Made by a program: the position numbers and the translations under genes
The notes under the pieces: generated by a model
Database searches by the model: none
Seen by the model: the letters and a program-made list of their open reading frames with translations, nothing else
What the model was told of the DNA's origin: nothing
Shown here: positions 53,001 to 62,100 of the stretch, in pieces
Layout: every line of letters starts with the position of its first letter
How positions within the stretch are numbered: the first letter of the stretch is position 1
Assembly (NCBI GenBank): GCA_027488785.1
Contig: JAIYAY010000011.1
Location: forward strand, 1-64,000
DNA length: 64,000 nt
Direction: 5' to 3'
Origin: Sphingomonadales bacterium
Lineage (GTDB): Bacteria > Pseudomonadota > Alphaproteobacteria > Sphingomonadales > Sphingomonadaceae

Positions 53001-54545
53001 TTACTCCGCCGGTGACGGCACCGCTTCTTTTGGCAGATTGACCGTATCACCCGGATACAAACGCGTGGGGTCAGCCAATTGCGGATTTGCGGCAATCATG
53101 GCTTCAACCGAAACCCCCCTTCTTATCGCAATACGGGACAGGCTATCACCCCTGACAACAATGATCTGCTCCGGCGCCTTCTCAGATTCTAACGGCGCCT
53201 TTGTGGCTACATCTGCTGCTGGTCCGGGTAAGGCGGTTGCTGGGGAAACGGCTGCAGTCGGGGCAGCATTCGGCGATGGGGCTACACTACCCGAACCGAG
53301 CGAAAGTACGGCCGCCGCAAGTCCTGCGAGTGCGCCGACAACAGCAAAAGCGAGCGCCAGTCGTCCAAACACTGGGAACACCCCATTTTGGGCAACCGAC
53401 AGATCCTTACGCAACGAGTCGATTTGGTCAACAAACCGGCCGCCCTTGTCATCAATAGCAGATGCCAGACGCCCTTCTGCTTCGGATACTAGTTTCAGCT
53501 GCTCTGAGTTGCGCTCTGCCTGCGCACCTACGGAATTTAAGGTGTCTACCAGCTGATGATTAATGTGGGTCGCCACATTGGAAAGCTGCTCCAAGCGCTT
53601 TGAAAAGCCTTGCTCCCAATGAATGAACAGGTCGCGCATCGCCTTATGTTCTTGGCTAATCATTGCATGAAGTTCCGCCGATTGTTCGGGGGAGAACGCA
53701 CCGCTTGGCGCTGCATTGACCGCGACAGCAGGCCAAGTCACCACCGAAGCAGCACCCGCTGGGTAGAGTTCTTCATTCACAAATTCACGCACATCGCGGA
53801 ACAGGCGTTCCCCGGCCGATTTGACGCTGCTGACCGTAAGGCCAATGACCAGCGACCCCAAAAGGCCATAAAGTGACGCGACGAATGCCGTGCCCATGCC
53901 CTGCATTGGGCCTTGCAGCTTCACGATCATGGTCGAGAACATGGCGCCGGAATCGGTACCTGAACCGCCGCCGAGCGCCGCAAATACGCCTGACAATTCA
54001 TCCAGCGTTTGCAGCAGACCAATAAATGTCCCGACGAGACCAAGCCCAACAAGACTGCCCGAAAGCAGATTGGGCAAGGACAAACCCGCAAACATTTGCG
54101 TTTCCACCACATTCATCTCGTCTTCCATTGCAGGTTGACGAATGGCGAGCGGTAGTCCGCGTGTTTGCATATAGACGCGGTAGAAATAGGCCATGCTGCC
54201 GGATCGCGCACGTTGCGAAATCATCTGGTCCTGAACTTCATGGGAGCTGGATTTCAGTAAATCAAACCAAGATTGTTCTTTAAGGAAATCGTGCAATAAA
54301 ATGGCCAGCAAGACCGCAGCAACGGCGGCCACAGCGAAAATTGCATAAACCAGCTCCGGATGCGGCGTCGATGCGATTGACGTCGCCACAGCGTCTTTAA
54401 AAGTGGTCGCACCAGCGATGATAACAACGCCCAAAAGACCAAATGCTTGCACCCAGCGAAGCGCCATTTTGGTGCGGGAACCGACAAAGCCGCCAATCGC
54501 TGACGCCTCGTCCATCGGTAGTTTTGATGTATATGTTTCTGCCAT
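53001..54545 (-). CDS. MotA/ExbB-like channel subunit fused to a C-terminal LysM domain
   Basis: A 514-residue protein. Helices about 31-47, 66-85, 158-182 and 217-240 form a MotA/TolQ/ExbB core; the third and fourth carry SLVGLGLVGTFIGLLQTL and GMGTAFVASLYGLLGSLVIGL, the usual channel motifs. A long cytoplasmic helical region (about 285-385) leads to a fifth helix (396-416), a Pro/Ala linker and a LysM domain (461-505: VVRGDSLSRIAIRRGVSVEA). Topology puts LysM in the periplasm on peptidoglycan. I do not know this exact architecture. It is the third gene of the group after two MotB-like genes. Confidence 0.85.
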   Translation of the reverse strand: MAETYTSKLPMDEASAIGGFVGSRTKMALRWVQAFGLLGVVIIAGATTFKDAVATSIASTPHPELVYAIFAVAAVAAVLLAILLHDFLKEQSWFDLLKSSSHEVQDQMISQRARSGSMAYFYRVYMQTRGLPLAIRQPAMEDEMNVVETQMFAGLSLPNLLSGSLVGLGLVGTFIGLLQTLDELSGVFAALGGGSGTDSGAMFSTMIVKLQGPMQGMGTAFVASLYGLLGSLVIGLTVSSVKSAGERLFRDVREFVNEELYPAGAASVVTWPAVAVNAAPSGAFSPEQSAELHAMISQEHKAMRDLFIHWEQGFSKRLEQLSNVATHINHQLVDTLNSVGAQAERNSEQLKLVSEAEGRLASAIDDKGGRFVDQIDSLRKDLSVAQNGVFPVFGRLALAFAVVGALAGLAAAVLSLGSGSVAPSPNAAPTAAVSPATALPGPAADVATKAPLESEKAPEQIIVVRGDSLSRIAIRRGVSVEAMIAANPQLADPTRLYPGDTVNLPKEAVPSPAE

Positions 54546-54594
54546 GATGTTTTCCTAACCTTACCCTGACGTTTTTTACTTCCCGACCAAAAGA

Positions 54595-55446
54595 TCAGGG
54601 TTCTGTGACTATAAATAGACGCATTCCACCTGATGCGGTGCCTGCCCCTTCATAAACGCGGACTTCCATTGACGATGCTGGAACCCCGACGGTGATGAGT
54701 TGATTGCGCAGCGTCGTTAGCGCGAGATACGCATTGCGCCGCATATTGGGGTCAGCCCGCGGAATGGAGGTCCAAAGCTTTACCTTTTTGCTATCCGAAC
54801 GGATATTCTCTCTCAGCGCCGCCGTGACCGAGGCGCGGTTAAATGCACCCACGGGGTCTGCACCGGTTTCGGCATCAAGCGTTAAGATGACCTGACCCGA
54901 TGATGTTGCCCGACGGGTCACAGTGACCGACTGGGCCGACTTGCGGACAAAAGCATCCGCAACAACGATATTGGTCGCATCTGGTCCGGCCTGCCCACCG
55001 GGGCGTAAGGATTGCCCAGCACCCGCTGCATTGGCTGGATCAATTCCCCTGCCCGGAAGCGCAGGCTGTCCTGCGGGCGCGATGCCAGCGTTCGTGCGGG
55101 CGCTGCCATCGGGCGTGCCCGAAGCACCAAGCGGACCAGACATAACAGGCGTTGGCGGGACCCTGCGAATGGCGGGCTCACCGACATCGTCGGGTGCACG
55201 CAGCAAAGGCGAAGGCGGCGCGTCCGGCTGCGGCCAGCCAAGCGATGCGTCCGGTGGCGAAACGGCCGGCATGGGCATATCCGTGTCGCCGTCCTTGCCC
55301 TTTTTGTTTTGCTGGCTGAAAACGGCCAGAGTGATGCCGAACAAGGCAACCATGAACAGCAAGTTCAAGACCACATTGGTCATGGCATCGACATAGCCTG
55401 GCCAAAAATTGGCGGCCCCGCTGAAAGCTTTTTTACGACGCTTCAT
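54595..55446 (-). CDS. MotB/ExbD-like subunit with membrane Asp
   Basis: A 283-residue protein with a single N-terminal helix, FWPGYVDAMTNVVLNLLFMV. Asp20 sits where MotB/ExbD have the proton-binding Asp. Then a long Pro/Gly/Ala linker (about 55-165) and a C-terminal domain (about 168-283) that looks OmpA-like (RRNAYLALTTLRNQLITVGVP) but without the standard peptidoglycan-binding residues I would expect. Start overlaps the upstream gene by four bases (ATGA). It should form the ion-conducting path with the LysM/MotA-like protein. Confidence 0.8.
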   Translation of the reverse strand: MKRRKKAFSGAANFWPGYVDAMTNVVLNLLFMVALFGITLAVFSQQNKKGKDGDTDMPMPAVSPPDASLGWPQPDAPPSPLLRAPDDVGEPAIRRVPPTPVMSGPLGASGTPDGSARTNAGIAPAGQPALPGRGIDPANAAGAGQSLRPGGQAGPDATNIVVADAFVRKSAQSVTVTRRATSSGQVILTLDAETGADPVGAFNRASVTAALRENIRSDSKKVKLWTSIPRADPNMRRNAYLALTTLRNQLITVGVPASSMEVRVYEGAGTASGGMRLFIVTEP

Positions 55447-56063
55447 GGCTGACCATCCGATCCCAGAGAAGATCCGGCGTTGCCCGCAACAATTGGCGCA
55501 ATCACAACTGCCCCATCTGCATCTGTGGCGGATGGCCCGGAATTTTCCATGCGCATTTCAATTGCGTTTCCGGGCACACCCAAATTCATAAGGACGGCGC
55601 GCACACCCATAATCCGCACATAGGTTGCGCGACTTTGGCGCGGATCAGATAAGTCACCCGCCGACACGAGAAGCCAGCGTCGCACACCTAAGGCGCTGCG
55701 CTCGGCTATGGCGTTACCAATGACGTTCGTGGTGGAGGGAGGCGTCACGGTTGCGTCCCCTACAAAAGTAACGCGGATGAGACGCAACGCATCATCCGGT
55801 ATCGGTTGCGCTGGCGGCAAGGCCAAGCGCTGCGGCACCGGAACAGTTGCCAAGGCAGGCAAAGCAGGGGCGACATCCAATGGGCCACCAGGCCCGACGG
55901 GACGGAGGCTGCCGTCCGGTCCACCCTTAGAGACAGCCCCCAAAGCGAAAATGGAGATACCAAGCGCCATCGCCATAATCAGCATGCCTTGCACAAGGCC
56001 GGCTGTTGCAGCGACATAGCCGGGCCAAAACCCGGGATCATCATCGTCATGACCACCCGCCAT
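55443..56063 (-). CDS. Second MotB-like subunit lacking the membrane Asp
   Basis: A 206-residue paralogue of the downstream gene. Its N-terminus has FWPGYVAATAGLVQGMLIMA, identical in FWPGYV, but Ala18 replaces the Asp. An acidic tip DDDD (6-9) precedes it. A Pro-rich linker and an OmpA-like end (RATYVRIMGVRAVLMNLGVPGNAIEMRM) follow. The pair suggests an asymmetric B-subunit dimer in which only one member binds the ion. The gene is about 105 bases after the adhesin gene, with a terminator between. Confidence 0.78.
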   Translation of the reverse strand: MAGGHDDDDPGFWPGYVAATAGLVQGMLIMAMALGISIFALGAVSKGGPDGSLRPVGPGGPLDVAPALPALATVPVPQRLALPPAQPIPDDALRLIRVTFVGDATVTPPSTTNVIGNAIAERSALGVRRWLLVSAGDLSDPRQSRATYVRIMGVRAVLMNLGVPGNAIEMRMENSGPSATDADGAVVIAPIVAGNAGSSLGSDGQP

Positions 56064-56120
56064 AACATTTCCTTCAATGCGCTTGTGGCCTGATAAAGTT
56101 TGGCCATTAAGCTATAGTTA

Positions 56121-56160
56121 AACAGAAAAACGGACCTGCCCGTATCGCAACGGGCAGGTC
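56121..56160 (-). terminator. Rho-independent terminator after the adhesin gene
   Basis: GACCTGCCCGT and ACGGGCAGGTC form a perfect 11-bp stem with a 6-base loop, followed on the minus strand by GTTTTTCTG. It lies 8 bases past the adhesin stop, so the MotB-like genes may have their own promoter or rely on partial readthrough. Confidence 0.88.
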
Positions 56161-56167
56161 GATATGC

Positions 56168-59100
56168 TTATGCCGCGAGTACCGCGTGCTCCGCCCACGC
56201 AAATGCCGGAGCGACGAAGCCTGAAGGCGGCGGGGTAGCGCCCACAACGGTCACGCCATTCTGCACCCACAATGTTGCCGCACCGCTTGTGAAGATATTG
56301 TAAGTGACGCCTTTATCGGTCACGCTGCTGCCGGAAACAAATCCAGTGACATTCACTATGTCACCATCATCGCCAAACACCCTCAGAAGATCGCTGGTGG
56401 ACGAAAGATCCAGCAACGACTGCTGCGTAATGGTCAGCGTGTTGTTCAACGAACCGGCAACAAGATCGATTTGTTCAATGTCCTTAATCGCCCCAGGTAC
56501 AAGGGTGGAGAGATTAAGGCCAAAGCCCGTTGCCCCGGCAAGGCGCAACGTATCCGTGCCCGTGCCGCCATCGACACGGATAAAGCTGGCATCGCTAACG
56601 ATCAGCGTGTCATTACCGCCAAAGCCGCGCAGCCGGTCTTCACCGCCCAAACCGGTAATAACATCTGCCAGACCACCACCGCTCAACACATTAGCGCCGG
56701 TTGAGCCGCTGAGGGACATGCCACCCCGGCCAGGGGTTCCGTATACAAAAAGCCCCTCACCAGCATTGGTCCGGCCAGATGGATCGGAATATGTTAAATT
56801 CAGGTAAAGATCATCAATACCATCATTGTTCAGATCGCCGGGGGCAATAATACTGCTATCACCTTCTCCAATTCCAGGAGTAGCTCCAAGATTGTCACCG
56901 GCGTTTTTGCCAACGATGGAAAAGCCATCCTCTGGGCCAAAATTGTTGAGATCAAGAATGGATTGTGTTCCCACGATCTGGCCCCATCCATCACCATTAT
57001 TCTTGCCATAAATGATGTAGGATCGGCCAACATCCACGGCTGTGCCCTTATTTAAATAGGGCGCATTGACAATGATGTCGGCTAAACCATCCCCATTCAC
57101 ATCACCTGCGGCCCCCACGGATTCACCAAGGCGGCCTTTCAGCCCCAATGTGTCGGACACGCCTTGGATAATGAAGCCTTGGTTCGAGCGCATATCGGTA
57201 ATGCTCAACACCTGACGCAAGCCGATAAGATCCCCTTGCCCACTTCTGGATCCGAAAATGACAAAAGCCTTCCCAACCTGGGCAACACCGTTAACCGTTG
57301 ACACAGGCGCAGCAACGATAAAGTCGTCAATGCCATCACCATTCACATCGCCCAGCCCTTCGACCGACCGGCCAAGTTCGCCATCTTGCGCCTCGCCCAT
57401 TATCATGAACCCATCGGACGCTTGCAAATTCGCAAGGTCCAGGACTTTGCGGCCGGGCATGCCAGGGTCATCACTCAGACTTGACCAAGTCTGTCCTTCT
57501 TTTTTGCCATAGACGACATACGCCGCCCCGGCAGCGCCGAAGAAGGGTGAGCCTGGCCGATCAGAATAACGTGAACCAATCAACAAATCGGTCACGCCAT
57601 CGCCATTTACATCCCCGGCGGAAGCGATCGAACCACTAGAAGAGTCCCCTCTCAGGCCACGGATGATAAAGCCCTTGTCTGCCGTCAAGTCGTTAATCGT
57701 CATTTCCTGCTGACCTGTGGTGGGGTTCAGATTGCCATAGACTCGGTCGGTCCGGCCAAAGACAACAATTGTCGCCCCGACATTGTCAGCGGCGGTCTGC
57801 GCACCAATCGCCGGCCTATCAAAATTTCGAGAAGCAATGAAGAAATCGGCAACGCCATCGCCATTAAAGTCGCTTTTCAAATTCTCATTCGTATTCGCGG
57901 CGAACTTAGTGGAAATGCCCAATGTGGCATTGCCCAAATTTTCATTGGTCGTTAGCCCACGGAAAACAAAGCCCTCAGCCGGCGTAATTGTCGAAACGTT
58001 CTTAATACGGCGATCACCATCCGATGGATTCACAGGCGGTGTACCCAAAGGCGTGCTACTGCCCCAGACAATATAAGCTGCCCCGGCATCGACTATAGTT
58101 CCGTTATCAGCGTTAATTGCACCGGCAATCAACTCCCCAAAGCCGTCCCCATTTAGGTCACCGATCACTCCAGCACCGCCGTGCCCCAATGCGTCGTTGA
58201 GGGCAGCGCCCACTAACACCCAACCGTTCGTGCCCGCAGTCATCAGATCATAGACGCTCACGCCCGCCCAGCTGCTGCGCCCATAAACCACCGTGACGCC
58301 GCCTCGATTGGCAAGCAAAGATTCACTAAGAGTATCCAAATTAACGTTGCTCAGGATCAGGTCTTTATGAGAATCTCCGCCGATGTTCCCCATGGCTAAG
58401 CCACCAGCAAAGCCATTGAAAAGCGCACCCGCAAAGGTGAAGCCAGCGGATGCGGGCATATTCGTCACGTCGATGGGTGTTGTACTCACCGCTTGTTTGG
58501 TGATCACTACGCTTGCATCGGCTACATTGACGTTACCCGCCGCGTCAGTAGCCCGCACCGTTGCGGTGATAGTGCTACCAAAGCTGAGCGCGGCAAGGTT
58601 GATCACCGGCGATTCCCAAAGCCCGGCTGAATCTACCGTCGCAAATCCCCGATATGTACCGTTCACGTAAAGCTCAATAAGCCCGTTCGCAACGCCGGAT
58701 CCCGTCAGCACGACCGAGTTACGGTCAGTGGCAAAATCACCATAATTACCATAATCATTGGACATGCCCGTGATAACAGGCGTCGGTGGTTGGACGGTAT
58801 CAATTTCCACCGATCGTGACGCCTGAGCACTGATATTCCCGGCGACATCGGTTTGTCTCGCAGTGACAGCGTTAATGCCCTCGGGCGGCATTTCCACAAC
58901 CGCGTAACTTGTGCTCCAATTGCCGTTGGCATCCGCTGTTAATGTGCGCTCGGCCGTCTCCCCCCAACGCAGCCGTACCGTGGCATTGGCCTCCGCTTTT
59001 CCAGAAATGGTAACAGGGTTCAACGCCTCGGTCGCATTTAGCCGGTCATTATCACTCACGATGTTGATGACAGGGGCGGCAATCGTAGAATCAATCCCCA

Positions 59101-62100
59101 CATTTTGCGTCACCTCCGAACTGAAATTGCCTGCAGCATCCCGCGCCCTCACACTTATCGTTGAAAGCGCGGTATCCGCCGGCACTTCATTACCGGCATA
59201 GCTAACGCTCCAAGTGCCATTATTTGAGGTGACAGATTTCTCTATTCCACCCCAAGTGACAAGCACCTCATTGCCCGCATCGGTTGTACCAGATATCAAA
59301 ACCGATGCCGCCTTTTCCGCGGCATTGATGGTCTGATCGGAACCCCCCGTTTGGTTAATGGTAGGAACGGCAGGCAGCATTGTGTCCACCGTGATTACAC
59401 GCGATGTGGATGGGCTGACATTGCCTAGAGTGTCGGTTTGGAAAACGGTAAAGGCGCGCGGTCCATCGGCCGGCACTTCGTCTGCCGCAAAGGTAACCGA
59501 CCAGTTTCCATTTGCAGCAGCAGTGGCGGTTTTCGTGATACCCCAGTTTACGGATACCGTCGATTGGCCCAATGCGGTGCCGCTGAACGTGACACCATCG
59601 GCCTTTTCCAACGCGTTCACGACGTCGTTTGTTGCCACGGCGTTGACAATAGGTTCTGGTGGCGCACTGGTGTTAACAATCACCGTTGCCGTTGCCGCAG
59701 GACCGGAGTTGCCGGCAACATCTATTTGCGACACGCTGATCGTTGCAGACCCAGCGGGATTGATTTCGTCGCCGACGAATGTCGCAGTCCAAACACCTGC
59801 GGCGTCGCCCCTGACCGTTTTGGAGGAGGTTGTGCCCCAAGCGATCGTGACATCGGCATGCGCTTCTGCCGTACCGGCCACAACCACGCCACCGGCGCGT
59901 TCTGTATTGTTGACGACACCGTCACCCGCAATCGGTATGGTAATAATAGGTGCCAAAGGTGGAACCGTATCAATGGTGACGGGTTGCCCACTCTGCACGC
60001 TCACATTGCCTGCCAAATCGGTCACTACGGCGGTGATGCTGGTCGCCCCATCTGCAGGCATTTGACTGGACGTGAAGAAGGTCGTCCAAACGCCAGATGC
60101 ATCGGCAGTTACTGACTTCACCGTTGCACCCCATGTTATAAGAACAGTACTGCCCACTTCGGCCGTCCCCGTCACCGACACACCCAAAGACTTTTCACTC
60201 GCGTTGACGATATTGTCAGGGCCGGTGACATTGTCGAAAACGGCCGGAAGCGCTTGTGTGTCGATAGTAAAATTCTTCGGCAGCGACGTTGCACCGACAT
60301 TTCCATTTATGTCGGTTGGCGTTGCCGTAATGGTGGCATTGCCAGAAAGCGGAATTTCGGATGCAATGAACAATTGGCTCCAATTGCCATCTTGGTCAGC
60401 GACAGGATTTTTGATCACTGTACCCCAGACAAGGCGAACCGTAGCACCGGCTTCGGCTGTACCAGTCACTAGCACACCATTAGTGCGCTCAGCCGCGTTG
60501 ATAACATCATTACCGGCAATGGTGTTAATCACCGGACGGACCGTACCGAGATCGATAAGCACGTGGTGTTCAGCAGTGACACTGATGTTCTTAGCGTCGT
60601 CGGTCGCTGTCGCGTAAACAACGCTAGCCCCTTCCGGCGGGATTTGCGATGCCGGAAAGACCGTCCGCCAATTGCCGTCGGCATCCACATTCGCCGTACG
60701 GGTGGCCGTACCCCAATTGACTGTAACTAACGAAAAGGCTTCGGCAGTTCCCGATATTTCAACCGCTGCCGTTGCTTCATTGGCATTAATTACATTATCC
60801 CCGGCCACTATATTGAAGACAGGGGCATTGGGTCTTACCGTATCAATACCTATATCATATTCTACCAAAACACTGACATTTCCAGCTCTGTCTGTTGATC
60901 GTGCGGTAACAGTGCTTGTCACTGTGTCGGCAGGAATTTCGTTAGTTGTAAAATTGGTGACCCAGAAACCATCTTGGTCGGCAAGGGTCTCCCGCGAAGT
61001 TCCACCCAAGGTAACCACGACACTGGAACCCGGTTCTGCTTCGCCCGTGACGACCACATTCGACGCCTTTTCAGCAGCGTTGATTATATCGTCCGTCGCA
61101 ACGGATAAAATAATCAAATTCTGGTTAATTGAATCAATGGTGACTGTGCGAGTAGCGGTTTCACTTATATTGCCTGAGGAGTCGGTCGCAGTAGCTGTCA
61201 CGTCTGAACTGCCGTCGGTCGGGATCTGTGCACCCGTGAACGACGCGCTCCATGTGCCGCTTGCTGAGGCTCGAATAGTGCGGCTGATCGTTCCCCAGTT
61301 AAGTTCGATGGACACGTTCGGTTCCGCTGTACCGCGCAAGGTAACACCATTCAGCTTTTCCGCCGCATTGATAATGTTATCCGTTGCAACGGGCAAAATA
61401 ATCGGCCTTGCCGGCGGCTGGGCATCGACCCGCACCGTGCGTGTCGCTTCTGCGCTGACATTGCCAGCAACGTCAGACTGTGTGACGGTCAGCGCATAGT
61501 CCCCGTCGTTGGGCACTTGCGAATTTAAAAAGCTCACACTCCAATTACCCGATGCATCGGCGGTCGCTGTGCGCACAATATCGCCCAATGTGAGGCGAAT
61601 AGTGGCAAGCGCATCGGCCGTGCCCTGAATTTGGACACCGCCCACTTTTTCCGTCGGACCGATGACATCATCACCCGTTACTGGCCGAATTGTAGGCAGG
61701 TTCGGTGCAATCGTATCAATCAGAATTGGTCGCGTCACCGTAACACTAGAGTTACCGAACACATCTCTCGCCGACACCGAAACAGTTGACGTGCCATCGG
61801 CCGGAATCTCAGACGCCGAAAATGCCATGGTCCATGTCCCCGCAGCGCCAACCAGTACGTTTTTGGTGACACTACCAAATGTCAAAGACACCGTGCTTCC
61901 GACTTCACTTGTGCCGCTAAAGGCAACACCTGCTGTCTTTTCCGAACCGTTAATTGCATTATCACCCGACACCACATTTAACGATGGCGCAGCCGGCGGC
62001 GCAGTTTTGAGCGTCACAACGCGCGTTGAAATAACCGACGCTGCATTGGGGAGCGCGGCCTGGGCTTTAATGACCACTGGACCATCGGCACCGAGCGCAG

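Noticed and set aside
53001-56063. Zorya-type (ZorAB) defence system
   Set aside because: MotAB-like genes fit, but no ZorC/ZorD/ZorE helicase or nuclease genes are adjacent; adhesin neighbour fits the Sii-like reading better.
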